Shown: positions 1 through 11,033, numbered from the stretch's first letter. The stretch: DNA of 64,000 nt from Maniola hyperantus (GCF_902806685.2 NC_048537.1:16080720-16144719), one strand, 5' to 3'. Notes: generated by a model from the sequence alone, not told the origin. A program made the numbers and translations.

Positions 1-42
1 TTTATATCCCGATTGTCATCTCAATCTGTCGCGGACTATACA
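1..42 (+). mobile_element. Right end of CpG-rich element at window edge
   Basis: ccgattgtcatctcaatctg tcgcggactata matches the right end of the copy at 33054. Confidence 0.6.
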
Positions 43-1090
43 GTTGTTGTTGAAACTTGCATATAGGTTTCTGACCGGGCATCAGTAATTATTTATGTTA
101 CGTCTAAGATAAATAGGTTTATCTTAACTCATTACTTACATATACTATAATAGGATAGTCAAGCATACTATAAAATAAGGTATACCATATTAAAAAAAAA
201 ATGCTTTTATTTCGACCAACAAGCATCATATTGGTGTTAGTAATTACACGAAACTTAAACCTAATTGTTAATAATTATTAATATTAGTGTTAGTAATTAC
301 ACGAAATAGGTAGTATTGTGCTATATTTTTCGATTTTGCGTTACAACGCTACTTACAACAACGTTAGTTTTAGTGCATATAAACAAAACCTGAAAGTAAT
401 TTGTTCAGAATTAGTAACAGAATCGATTGCAATCATTAATTGTATACCTACGCTAAAAATACTGAAAATTATTTAATTGCATTTCGATCATTTTAAGACC
501 CTACAAGTTTGGACACCTAGTTAAATAATCGCATGCACCAATTGATTGCAGCCGCGCGCGCGTCACATTCGATCACAGCCGCTAGCTTGGGGTGACCATG
601 TTTTTACGAGGACAACGACTCATTACAACAAACTTATAACTTCGTAAATTTTCATTATAATATTTTTCAAATTTTGTATATATATATATGTAAAAATATT
701 CGATACGTGTTTCGGTTTTTGCTAAAACTAAAGTTGTAAGTGCCTACATTAATCTTAAAAATACTATCAAAATGTTGGCAACCCTACCTAGTACTAACTA
801 AAGATTAAGATAGAGTAAGATAGAAGGTATGTAAGGTACATAATACCTGAAACTTTAATCCCATATTGGGTTCGGAGTTCTGCTAATGATTGTGGACCCT
901 TGATCAGATAAAGCTGTTAATCTGCTTTGGGGATAAGTTATATTTATTTTCAATCCAAATTATTTGGATCTTATTTAATCTATATTTATGTCACAGTTAA
1001 CACCGATTTTTCATAGTTCATTTTGTAAAAATGTGTCCTAACTTAGTTTCAAAGTTACACCGGCTCAAAGATGTGTATGTGAACTTTTAA
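43..1090. other. AT-rich gene-free stretch (Cib2 intron beyond exon 4)
   Basis: No exon, RNA gene or known repeat was recognised. A short direct repeat, gttagtaattacacgaaa, occurs at about 236 and 290. The next Cib2 exon was searched for here and not found. Confidence 0.5.
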
Positions 1091-1440
1091 GCCCATGTGT
1101 GAGGTAGCCGTTCCAGCACCTTTCGACCGGAACGTCTATCGGTTTTAGAAATAATAATTGTGCAAAGAAATAAACCCGCTAAGCTATGTCTAAGTTAATC
1201 TAGTTTTTCTACCGATCCCCATTTCTGATTTGATCACGTAGAGAAAGTCCAAGCATAACTCAGAAGTTTTTAAACGCATATTATTTAATGTTATTGATGC
1301 CATGTGAATTCCGTCTTCACGGTAGCTAGAAGTAAGGGAGTGGGCGGCGAGGTGCAGTATTGAGTCTTTTCTCGTCCGCTGAGTGACTCTGAGCTGTCTT
1401 ATGAGGCCCGTAGATAAGGGACAGGGGATGTCCCGTGCTC
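1091..1440 (-). mobile_element. RTE-type LINE fragment, degraded
   Basis: The minus strand matches the end of the RTE reverse-transcriptase frame seen at 40150 (gcctcataagacagctcaga gtcactcagcg; gtgatcaaatcagaaatgg). About 110 bases of unrelated sequence lie at 1262-1372. It lies in the intron downstream of Cib2 exon 4. Confidence 0.68.
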
Positions 1441-1477
1441 GCGCAGTATGTGGCTGCTTAAGACAGATGAAAATTAC

Positions 1478-1605
1478 CACGCTTTAATATCCCTCGGAGC
1501 TGCTTCGCTGAACACCGACATCATGTCCAAGAAGTCTTCAAAAGTCAGGTTTCCAGAACCATCGTGAGAAAACACTTGACAGATGCGTCTCTTGAAAGGA
1601 TTCTC
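1478..1605 (-). CDS. Cib2: Cib2 coding exon 4 (last one inside the window)
   Basis: This exon has 128 bases: 42 codons from ENPFKRR to APRDIKA plus TG of a split codon. The acceptor is caattttcag and the donor GTAATT. It encodes the second EF-hand-like segment (SHDGSGNLTFEDF). The next exon should start with the family motif YAFKIYDF. No such sequence was found between 1 and 1477, so it lies outside the window. Confidence 0.93.
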
Positions 1606-4600
1606 CTGAAAATTGTTTAATCTAAATATATAAAAAGAAAAGGTGACTGACTGACTGACTGACTGACTGATCTATCAACGCACAGCTCAAACTACTGAAC
1701 GGATCGGGCTGAAATTTGGCATGCAGTTGCAGATAACTATTATGACGTAGTCATCCGATTAGAAAGGATTTTTGAAAATTCAACCCCTAAGGGGGTGATA
1801 TAGGGGTTTGAAATTAGTGTAGTCCACGCGGACGAAGTGGCGAGCATAAGCTAGTCAATTATAAGTCGTTCGAGTCGAGTCTGAATCGTCGGCTGATGAC
1901 CACATTATAGCATTGACGTTTCGGACTCGGGTCAGAAGATTGTTTCGATTGTTTAAACATCTAGGTAGTTCTCGAAAACCATCTCAATGCAACCTGACCT
2001 AAATTCAGAGGCAGATTATCCCTAAGGCAAACTAGGCACTATGTATAGTTCCATTACCGGGCCTACCTAAATTATCCGTACTAATATAATCTTGGTCTAC
2101 CTTTAATTCAGGCAGTTTTTCTATCTCTTCGACTGGTACTGCTATAGTGTGTGCTTGGTTCTCGGTCATTCGCTTCGGTACTAGGTCGGGATTCACTTCT
2201 CTGAACCTCTTGAAGACCCTGCCAAAAATCGGAACACAGAACAAAATAGATAGAAGATTTTCAAATTGTAGCTATCAACCATAAAGGTTTACAGCTACTA
2301 TTTGAAAATATAAAAAAATAGAAATAGGCTCTACCAGACACTACAGATTTCCCCAAAAAATTAATTACCCGTGCTTTTAGCCCACGTAGGTTGGAGCTCG
2401 AGTTCGAGGTTGACACAGAGATCACAACCTCGAACTGGCTTTTCTCTTATACATTCACGCCGCAACAAATCAACGGATCGACGTGATTTTTTGCATGAAG
2501 CATGAAGGTATTGCTAAAGACCTGAAGACTGACATAAATTACCGGAAAATCAAAGAGCTCCCACGGGATTTTTAAAAAACCTAGCCACGCGGACGAATGC
2601 TATTCCCTTTCTTAGTTTGGACGCATTAGCAACGTTGTTATTTTTGTCAACAAATTAATTCATAAGTACTTGTAAAAAGTTTACATGAATAAAAAAACAT
2701 TCTATTCTATTATATTCTATTCTACTCTACTCTATTCTACTCTATTCTATTCTATTAAATTATATTATATTATATTATATTATATTATATTATATTATAT
2801 TATATTATATTATATTATATTATATTATATTATATTATATTATATTATATTATATTATATTATATTATATTATATTATATTATATTATATTATATTATAT
2901 TATATTATATTATATTATATTATATTATATTCTATTCTATTCTATTCTATTCTATTCTATTCTATTCTATTCTATTCTATTCTATTCTATTCTATTCTAT
3001 TCTATTCTATTCTATTCTATTCTATTCTATTCTATTCTATTCTATTCTATTCTATTCTATTCTATTCTATTCTATTCTATTCTATTCTATTCTATTCTAT
3101 TCTATTCTATTCTATTCTATTCTATTCTATTCTATTCTATTCTATTCTATTCTATTCTATTCTATTCTATTCTATTCTATTCTATTCTATTGTATCCTAT
3201 CCTATCCTTTCCTATCCTATCCTATCCTATCCTATTCTATTCTATTCTATTCTATTCTATTCTATTCTATTCTATTCTATTCTATTCTATTCTATTCTAT
3301 TCTATTCTATTCTATTCTATTCTATTCTATTCTATTCTATTCTATTCTATTCTATTGTATTGTATTCTATTCAAAAAAGATCATACTTAGTACAATTTTT
3401 GAAAAATAACATCGTTGCTGTAACTTATCAACAAATTACAGATAACATATTGGTTTATTAATTTCAGCCGTTAGATCAATCATGACATTAGTAGGTAGAA
3501 GCCCAAAATCTTGCCGAGCTTTGTACACACGAGGTGGTTTCGTGAAGTAAGTAATTAAACTTGCACCTGGCGACCTAGTTCAAAGCAAACATTTGTAGAA
3601 GTGTAATAGTATAATAATTACTAGTAAGTAACTAGAACTACACACGCCATGTTCAAGTTGCAAGTTGCATTCAAATGGAATAAAATAAAAAGGTTTCACG
3701 TGCTCGGTGCCTGTAGTTACCTTCGTTATTACTTAATGCTTGTTTACTTTTTACATTGCTACAAGCTAGAAATAATCTAAATATATAAAAGGAAAGGTGA
3801 CTGACTAACTGAATGATGGATCTATCAACGCAAAGCTCAAACTACTAGACGGATTGGGTTGAAATTTGGTATGCAGATAGCTATTATAATGAAAACATCC
3901 GCTAAGAAAGGATTTTTAAAATTTCAACTCTTAAAATAAAACTGTATAATAGGGGTTTGAATTTTGTGTAGTCCACGCGGACGTATTCAGGAGGATTCAG
4001 GATCAAACCGAGAGTCTGCTCGCTCTAGTTCACTCTGGTTGAGGTTTCAAGTTACCAATTGATTGTAACGTCACGTGCGCACGTAACATCCCTATCCTCG
4101 TCCACGCAAATGGTGCCTCGGTTTATTTCTCCCAAAGCCTTTAAGCCGATTTGGTGCACGCGTCGGATTTGGTCATTCCATTTTAAGTACCTGCTATCAC
4201 TACTATCACACATTCGTGTCCCTACTATCACTACTATCTACTATTCTAATTTATTAAGCTCCATCATCTAATCATCACTCTACCCCTTAGTATAAATGCA
4301 AAAGTGTGTTTGTTAGTTCACTGCAACACGCCGCAACTGATTTACCTACGTTATTTTTTAGGGTTCCATATCCAAAGGGTGCCAACGAGACCTTGTCACT
4401 AAGCCTCCGCTGTCCATCCGTCCGTTTGTCTGTCTGTCTGTCAGTGGGATGTATCTCGTGAACCTATAGAGAACCTATATAACCTATTAGAGAATTGAAA
4501 TTTTCACAAGACCTGTATTAAGATGTGTTATTTTCTTGTACGATGGTGCGGAACCCTACGTATCATCGAAAAGGCAAGACTTATTTATCAGTAGGTACCT

Positions 4601-6385
4601 ACTACCAACATAAACATTTCCAATGTAACTTAATTCATTATTACTTTGTAACTACAATTTTGGTACATGAGAAATAAAAATAAAAATAAATAAAATAAAT
4701 AATCGTAAGTTGAAATCGCTTTAATGATTGACAACCTAAAGAAGAAGCGCCTCAATAAACATCCCCGGGAAAATAAAGATAACACTCAGAAAAAGACTAG
4801 ACAAAAGAAAACACGAAAGTAAACCGAAATTCAGCGAAACAACAGTTCACTCTATCTAATCGTGTTTTTGGTGTAAGCTTGCTCTTAGCTCTCCAGTATC
4901 GTAACCATTTACGTGTCGTAAAAGCTCTGGAATGTTCTCAGAGCGACGTGTTGCTAACGTTCGATTAAAGCTAAGCGAATGTGGTTTTTTCATGTTTTTT
5001 TGCTATTTGCTGAAGCGTTTTACTTTTGTTGTCTAATACGAAAAATGCATATACAAAGGTTTCCAGGAGATATTTTTGAAAGTAATCATTTATCTGTATG
5101 GAGAGTGGAGACCAAATGTGACGTTTTGACGTATGAAAATAGCTTAGGTAGGTACTCAGAATAGATAGTATTACTGAATCTAACACCATACCAGACCATC
5201 AATAAGAGTAATTTATTACCTATTTTGAATAAATCATTTGACTTTGACTTTGAATTAGTAGTAAGTAGTACTCAGATAGTACAGAGCATAGTTCTTTACT
5301 TTTGAATTGTTCTTGACTTTTTTGAACACACGGACGACACATTGCATGCTAATTTTTTTGACTTATTACAGAGGAGCGGGCACCCTGAGACACAGGTTCA
5401 TTAAACTTACTTCAGGGTCCCCGACACAAAATTGTAAATTAACATAGTTTAAAAAAATTAATTTCATTTCATTTCATTGAGCTAGAGCACCTATTATAGT
5501 CTTGCAGTTACAAATAACTTGTAAGTTTCTGTCTCTTCTATCTTTTAATGTAAGTACTTGTAGTGTTATTTTTTATCCCAACAACGTCCCAACTAAGCAG
5601 GTCGACTGCTGGACCCAGACTTTTATAAGAGTTTTCATAAATTACATTGTAAAGGACATAGTTATCTACCACCATAAAAATAGAACAGATTAAATAGTCT
5701 TACCTGAGTATTTCTTTCCTAGTAAAAAATGTACAGTCCTGGTTAAATAGAATGCATGTTTAAAACAACGACAGTTGGTGTAAAGTCTGCAGAAGTTTCC
5801 GTCTATATAAACATGTTCTCTTCGGAACTAGATTAAGTTTCATGCATTGCAGCAAATTCTTCATTTACACAACCAACAATCAAACTTACTGTAAACTTAA
5901 GTTGAAAATTTTCCAGCGTGCCGACTGTAATAAATTAAATGGCATAACCAGTAGGTATACTTTTAAAAATAAGTGTAAGTATGTGCATAAAACATCAATA
6001 AATTTTAATAATGTAATTAATACTTACTAGAAATAAAGACCAACTTGGTAATGCCCATTTCTAGGCTAAGTAAGCACAGCATTTTTTTTATTGGCAACTA
6101 GATGATGCCCACGACTTCATCCGCGTGGATTTAGGTTTGTAAAAATCCCGTGTGAACTCTTTGATTTTTTTTTTATTTATTTTTTCCGGGACAAAAAGTA
6201 GCCTATGTCCTTCCCCGGGATGCAAGCTATATCTGTACCCACGGGATTATTAAAAACCTATATCCACGTGGATGAAGTCGCGGGCATCATCTAGTTTTGA
6301 ATAAATGCTTTAAGTTTAAATGTAGGTACATCACCTGATAATCTTCCAATTGCTGTTCCGTAAATGTAACTACTTTGTTTCCCAT
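1478..6385 (-). CDS. Cib2: Cib2-type calcium- and integrin-binding protein gene, 5' four exons (3' end outside window)
   Basis: Four minus-strand exons join in phase: 6385-6335, 5738-5704, 2218-2101 and 1605-1478. All have AG acceptors and GT donors. They encode 110 residues plus two bases of the next codon. The protein begins MGNKVVTFTEQQLEDYQ, a glycine-2 N-myristoylation type start, continues DCTFFTRKEIL, then reads NPDLVPK, KLPELK and ENPFKRR, and has an EF-hand-like stretch ending GNLTFEDFLDM followed by SEAAPRDIK. This order and spacing is that of the CIB family, and from memory it is closest to insect CIB2. Full-length members have about 190 residues, so the calcium-binding EF-hands 3 and 4 must lie left of base 1. 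CIB2 proteins are small membrane-associated calcium sensors, known from mechanotransduction in hair cells and from fly photoreceptors. Introns are 596, 3485 and 495 bp and hold Helitron-like copies and a large microsatellite. No promoter was recognised upstream of 6385. Confidence 0.93.
1621..1854 (+). mobile_element. Helitron-like repeat (TCTAAATATATAAAA ... CTAG) in Cib2 intron 3
   Basis: Starts TC after A and ends gcgagcataagCTAG before T, as non-autonomous Helitrons do. It carries (gact)n and the core gctcaaactactgaacggat ... caacccctaagggggtg. Sibling copies: 3776-3985, 9878-10065, 56995-57240(-), 60545-60785(-), 62405-62615 and 62805-63025. Confidence 0.7.
2101..2218 (-). CDS. Cib2: Cib2 coding exon 3
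   Basis: This exon has 118 bases: one base completing Arg, then 39 codons from VFKRFREVNP to EKLPELK. The acceptor is tttttggcag and the donor GTAGAC. It corresponds to the linker and first EF-hand-like region of CIB proteins. The open frame continues into intron at both ends, but those extensions are not coding. Confidence 0.92.
2692..3372 (+). repeat. 680-bp compound pentanucleotide microsatellite in Cib2 intron 2
   Basis: Blocks of (TATAT)n at 2758-2930, (TTCTA)n at 2930-3190, (TCCTA)n at about 3193-3235 and (TTCTA)n to 3372. The 258-codon open frame across it exists only because no unit creates a stop in that register. Confidence 0.97.
3776..3985 (+). mobile_element. Helitron-like repeat, same subfamily as 1621, 3'-truncated
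   Basis: tctaaatatataaaaggaaa ... gtgtagtccacgcggacgta; loses homology before the usual CTAG end. Confidence 0.68.
5186..5256 (+). mobile_element. 3' end of the 25922-type LINE in Cib2 intron 2
   Basis: ccagaccatcaataagagta atttattacctattttgaat aaatcatttgactttgactt matches the complement of the LINE end at 25925-25999. Confidence 0.7.
5704..5738 (-). CDS. Cib2: Cib2 coding exon 2 (35-nt microexon)
   Basis: This exon of 35 bases encodes DCTFFTRKEIL plus the first two bases of an Arg codon. The acceptor context is tttaaccag and the donor GTAAGA. Phase 0 at entry and two leftover bases at exit match exon 1 and exon 3 exactly. It is too short for any ordinary ORF scan; it was found by looking for the missing segment of the family alignment. 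Confidence 0.9.
6098..6294. mobile_element. Helitron-like repeat with two 3' ends head to head, in Cib2 intron 1
   Basis: The left end ctagatgatgcccacgactt is the complement of the right end aagtcgcgggcatcatctag. Both are the 3' terminus of the (GTCT)n Helitron-like family; no 5' terminus is present. Confidence 0.7.
6335..6385 (-). CDS. Cib2: Cib2 coding exon 1
   Basis: This exon has 17 codons from ATG at 6385 to CAG, followed by the donor GTGATG. The open frame extends further upstream with another Met at 6475. The Met-Gly-Asn-Lys start is chosen because CIB proteins are N-myristoylated on Gly2 and because the upstream residues resemble no CIB family member. Confidence 0.92.
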
Positions 6386-7540
6386 TTCCAACTGATATAG
6401 AAACTTTTGAAAATTAAGGCTGAATGGTCTTTGACCGTTGCCTCCTCCAAGAGGTGTAAATAAACAACAATTCAAAAAAAAGATTTAAAAAAAGAACAGG
6501 CTAGTGCCAGCCTGTTGCCTCGACGGCCAAACACTGCCTGTTGTTAGCGAATTCGTATTAGGGAGTGTCTTGTACAGAGTAGAGAAAGAATGTAGAGCCT
6601 TCAGAAAAAATACTGCAAAATATAATTTCAGCAGTTGTTCTTCCTTGTGTTGTGTTCGTAAGCGGTACGACACAGAAACTCCAAGCTCGAACTGGAATTC
6701 CCTTTTACGTGGTGAACGTTCAGGACCAAAATTCACCGACTTTTGCGTCGTTGTTATGAGGGCAGTACTAAGTAAAACAAATACTTAAATATTTTTTCCA
6801 TGTTTTTTTAACTATATCCATTCAAAAAATTACGTCAACCGTTGCTCCATTGTGGTGTGATTGAAGGATAAATCAAATACTCAATACATACTGTGCGTCG
6901 TCGTAAATAATAAAATGTCTTTCTAATGCCCTTCAGTTCATCTGTGCATAATCTTACTGATCCAAATTAGGTACAAATTATGTAGAGTAGCTTTAAAATA
7001 AACCTTCTGTTGTATTGAAAATTCTTTATTTTGTCGGTTTAATTTCTATATTTTTTCCTTCTTTAGCTAAGAAAGAAGAGGCCAGGCTTGAAGTTCATGC
7101 GAATAGTCTGGCTTACTACATGCAGCAGAGTTAGTAGGCTGAAAAGAGCCACAATAGAAGAGCTGTCTTGTGCACACTAAAGCCAGCGAAAGCATTACGA
7201 GAACAGTGTCTCGATGGAGTGACTTTCTCCCAAACCTCACTCACACACTCATTTCAATGACTGATTGCAGATAGCTTTGAAATATCCAAAAAAAAAACAG
7301 TTGACGTCTCTATCCGCCCAGTGCTCTATGTGCCAGTTAGGCGGGCGGCACCGCGCCCTTGCTTAATAGCCTATTTGGCAGTATTCATTTGTCGTGTTAT
7401 TATTAAAAACGTATTGGAAAAGTAATAAAACGTATTAAAAACGTGTTAAGAGTTATTCAACAAATAAAATAATTCATAATAATGTATATTATTAATTTCA
7501 ATTTGGATTAAGTACATTTTTCCATTACGTGTACACTTGT
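6386..7540. other. Region upstream of Cib2, no feature recognised
   Basis: Open frames on both strands at 6485-6788 overlap each other and resemble nothing known. It probably contains Cib2 promoter and 5' UTR, but no TATA box or initiator could be assigned. Confidence 0.4.
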
Positions 7541-7547
7541 GTTATAC

Positions 7548-7706
7548 GTCCCGCAAATTGCTAATGCGCGTGGGCGCCATTTTAGTTACGTCAGCACTAG
7601 ACTGAAGTTGCGAGCTGATGGTATATTTTTATTTCAGGTGACGTCAAAAAAACGTCATTTCGATGTTAATGAGACATGGTTCCAGCGCAATAGCAATTTG
7701 CGGGAC
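7548..7706 (+). mobile_element. MITE, GTCCCGCAAATTGCTA family, copy 1
   Basis: Inverted ends GTCCCGCAAATTGCTAATGC / GCAATAGCAATTTGCGGGAC. The interior has gacgtca words and catggttcc. Three copies lie in the window. Confidence 0.85.
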
Positions 7707-7805
7707 TCATATAATTTTTTTATTCTTAATTTTAATCTCACAGAAAAAAAAAAAATCCCATTATCTTATACCTTCAGCCGTAGAATAGCCGATTATGAGC
7801 TCCAC

Positions 7806-7900
7806 TAGCCACGGCCTAAGCCTCCTACAAGACCAGAAATTTTAGAAATTATACAATTCCAAACCCCTGCCAGGAATCGAACCCGGGACCTCACAATAAT
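7806..7900 (-). mobile_element. Fragment of the CCTCCCTGGCG SINE
   Basis: The plus strand shows gaccagaaattttagaaatt and aaacccctgccaggaatcga acccgggacc, the complement of the SINE head and adjoining body. Confidence 0.7.
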
Positions 7901-8123
7901 AAGATGGAAGTAGCTTAACTGTTGGAGAGTAATAAAGGGTAAACCCGTAACCTTCACTACGCTCCGACATACCTAGCCTTATTTGGGAATATTTCAGCGC
8001 AGTGGATATTAGCATCATTTCAGTGTGATGTAGATTACATTTAAATTTGAGAGAGATGCGAATTACTATGCACATAATAATAGTTCCCTGGCCCCAATAC
8101 CACGCATCTGCATAGTGTACATA

Positions 8124-8468
8124 CAGGGTGTAACCAGAACGCTAGCAAAAACTTAACGTTATCGTTATACTACCTAAACACAATCCAATACCAATAACCA
8201 ATTGCCTCATTTTGTAGTTTTAGTGATTTAGTATTTTTGAAACCCGCAATGTATAGCGAGCAAAACTCAGGTCAATGCCCCGCCTACGACGCGGCATTGA
8301 CTCCAAGTGGCCTACTTACGCATAATGTTCGTTGACCTCTAGCGTCAGTCAGATGTTTTATTTGCCATATATCGTAAACTTTTACAAAAATTATAGGTTT
8401 TTTTGTGGTATCATATCATCAGTACTACCACCTGTCTTCGTTTTTGCCAGCGTTCTGGTTACACCCTG
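8124..8468 (+). mobile_element. TA-inserting MITE with about 30-bp inverted repeats
   Basis: CAGGGTGTAACCAGAACGCT at the left end and its complement at the right, flanked by TA on both sides. This is Tc1/mariner-like behaviour, 345 bp, no coding capacity. Confidence 0.85.
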
Positions 8469-8585
8469 TATAGTAGTGCTCGAATTTAATTGGACCATGG
8501 GTTGAATTAAACAGGTGTTTTAATTTTAAAGGTTAAACTACGATAAATACACCGAAAAAAGCCAAAGAAATTTATTTACTTTTTA

Positions 8586-8940
8586 TACAGATTAGAATGC
8601 AAGCGAAAACTTAGCGCTATTATTAAACTAACCCTTTACTTCTCTAATCTGTCATACTACCTGAACACATTAGGTAGTATTCAGTATTATAAACCCGCAA
8701 TGTATAGCGTGCTAAATTCGGGGTCAATGCCCCACTTAGGATGCGGCATTAACATCGCGGCACCTATCTAAGCGACGTTCATTGACCTCTAGCGTCAGGC
8801 AGATGTTTTATTTGCAATACACTGCGAACTATTAAATATATAGGATTCTTTATTTTATCAGTTGTGGTATCTTATCAGTAACTATCAGTACTATCACTTG
8901 TCTTCATTTTTGCTAGCATTCTAATAATAACAACCTGTAT
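8586..8940 (+). mobile_element. Older, diverged copy of the 8124 MITE
   Basis: The same interior landmarks appear in order: acccgcaatgtatagcg, ggtcaatgcc, cattgacctctagcgtca and gatgttttatttgc. The ends are degraded (agattagaatgcaagcg ... gctagcattctaataataac). Boundaries are approximate. Confidence 0.75.
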
Positions 8941-8970
8941 AGTATGTATTTATTTTAAATACATGTTTAC

Positions 8971-9246
8971 GTGATAGCCTAGTGGTTAAGAAGTCTGTCT
9001 CCTGTTCGGGAGGTCTAGGGTTCGATCGCGTTCCAGGACACCTGTAACTTTTCCGTTTTAAGCAATATCACTTGCTTTAACGGTGAAGGAAAATATCGTG
9101 AGAAACTCTGCATGCCTGAGTGTTCTGAATAATATCCTCAAAGGTTTTTGAAGTCTGCCAATCTGCACTTGGCCAGCGTGGTGAATTTCGCTTCGTCTGA
9201 GAGGAGACTCGTGCTCAGTAGAGAGCTGACGATGATGATGATAAAT
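8971..9246 (+). mobile_element. tRNA-derived SINE with (GAT)n tail, copy 1
   Basis: The head gtgatagcctagtggttaag and B-box-like ggttcgatc are degenerate tRNA features. The body contains cttgctttaacggtgaagga and gagaggagac. The tail is (gat)n. tRNA-derived SINEs of this type are common in Lepidoptera. Confidence 0.82.
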
Positions 9247-9355
9247 AATCGGTTATTTTGCTTTTGTTCTTACCACGTTTGCATTTATAGTCTTTGTCAA
9301 AGAGCTGACATGCTGTATTGTGGCTTTGAAAACAACTAGTTTATGTCTCTCTAAT

Positions 9356-9511
9356 GGGCAGATTACACCTACCGAGTAGTGAAGCGAGACAGTAAAATGT
9401 CACTCGGCCGAGACAGTGCTGTGGCTGAGAAATTGCGGCGAAATTCACTCGTTAAAGTGTTTATACCAACTATATATACTCGCCACTGTACTCGGTAGGT
9501 GTAATCTGCCC
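9356..9511 (+). mobile_element. MITE with 23-bp inverted repeats
   Basis: GGGCAGATTACACCTACCGA ... TCGGTAGGTGTAATCTGCCC, about 156 bp. AT or AAT is a possible target duplication. No coding capacity. Confidence 0.8.
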
Positions 9512-9814
9512 ATAAAGTAAAATAGCTGCGGGGAATTTTTAATGAATATGCCGGCCTTTGTACACCCCACGCTGCGCGCTGGTATAAACGTTTTCATTGG
9601 TTAGTTAGTGCGAACAACGTACGAGGCAAAATATTTGAGATTGGTATATAGCAAAGCCACAAGAGACCTCAAACTAAAATTAGTTTGAGGTTACCAGAGG
9701 TTACGTAGATTGTCGTAGGCGGAATTCGATGAATGGACGATGGAAATACTATTTGGAAGGCTTCCCTATACCTCGAATGACGCAAACTGTCAACGCTAAA
9801 TGATGTTTAGTATT

Positions 9815-10200
9815 AATGGCGCTGTGGTAAGCGCATGTGGTTTTATTTTATAAGTGCGAGGACCCGGGTTCAATTCCTGACTGACTGATCTATCAACGCA
9901 CAGCTCAAACTACTGGACGGATCGGGCTGAAATTTGGCATACAGATAGCTATTATGACGTAGGCATCCGCTAAGAAAGGATTTTTGAAATTCAACCCTTA
10001 AGGGGGTGAAATAGGGGTTTGAAATTTGTGTAGGCCACGCAGACGAAGTCGCGAGCATAAGCTAGTGATTTATATTTTCTAAATTGTGTCTGGTGGAAGG
10101 TTTCTGCCGTGGCTAGTGGCTCTACCGGCAAAACGATACCGCTAAGAGATTTATCACCATGTGAGTCAGTTAAGTGCTAACTTTTATCAGAATAACTAAT
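9815..10200 (+). mobile_element. CCTCCCTGGCG-type SINE split by a Helitron-like insertion
   Basis: The SINE head (gcgctgtggtaagcgc ... gacccgggttcaattcctg) ends at about 9877. A Helitron-like copy occupies 9878-10065. SINE body resumes with tttctaaattgtgtctggtg gaaggtttctgccg up to an A-rich end near 10207. Confidence 0.72.
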
Positions 10201-10283
10201 AAAAAAACTAAATTACAGGAAAAATAAAAGTTCTACAACATTTGAAAATTTTATTATTTTCAAAAGCAGCATAATATTATGCC

Positions 10284-10833
10284 TAAGGATGCAACGATGT
10301 ATCGGAAAACCGATAAATATCGATATATCGAAGCCTAAAATATCGATAAATATTGATGAAACATTGATATCGATATATTGATATCGAATAAACTCAATAA
10401 TATTATAGCGAAATATCAAAATTACCCACCTAAATTCACAAAAATACTGCATAAAATAAAATAAAAAACTGCATAAAATCGAATTACTGGTCTAAAAAGA
10501 TTGATGGCAGCCAGATCTTTATTAAAAAAACTATTGATTGGTTTCTGCTCTAATGTCCCTAATCTGTGGTGAGTGTGGTGACAGTGGTGACAGGAGCCAC
10601 GAAACGCGCCCTAATGAGTCATTAGTAATCTCGTGGGAAGCTACCGAACGCAATTCAGTGAGTTCCGGACCAGTAAGTATATAATTTTTTGATTATTCAC
10701 TTAAGTAAACCTAAAAAAATAAAAATATCGATAAATATCGATATATCGGCGTACTAGACCGATATATCGATATACCAATATCGACCTAATTCGATATCGA
10801 TATATCGATATATTTATAAACATTGCATCTCTA
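10284..10833 (+). mobile_element. hAT-like non-autonomous element rich in TATCGATA
   Basis: Imperfect 13-bp inverted ends (TAAGGATGCAACG; the right end read in reverse is TAGAGATGCAATG) are flanked by the 8-bp duplication ATTATGCC (10276-10283, 10834-10841). Both subterminal zones are packed with TATCGATA-type words. No transposase frame was found. Confidence 0.8.
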
Positions 10834-11033
10834 ATTATGCCCATCCAGAACACGCGTTCAAGCATTCTGTCTCGGAGGCAAAGTTGTTAGTGTCCGGTCG
10901 GGGGGCTGGACAGTGGTCGGCCCAGAACACAACGTTGCAGTTCATCCTGCGCCAGTCGAAAACCCACCTGCAACGAGCGATCAGTATCTTACTCCTGGAA
11001 CAATCTAAATCCATACTTCCATACAGTGGCGTG

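Noticed and set aside
2685..3461. 258-codon open frame rich in Tyr/Ile/Leu/Phe
   Set aside because: It is only the translation of the pentanucleotide array; unit changes and lack of any domain show it is not a gene.
6386..6475. Longer Cib2 N-terminus starting at Met 6475
   Set aside because: CIB proteins start at Met-Gly-Asn-Lys; the upstream residues have no family counterpart.
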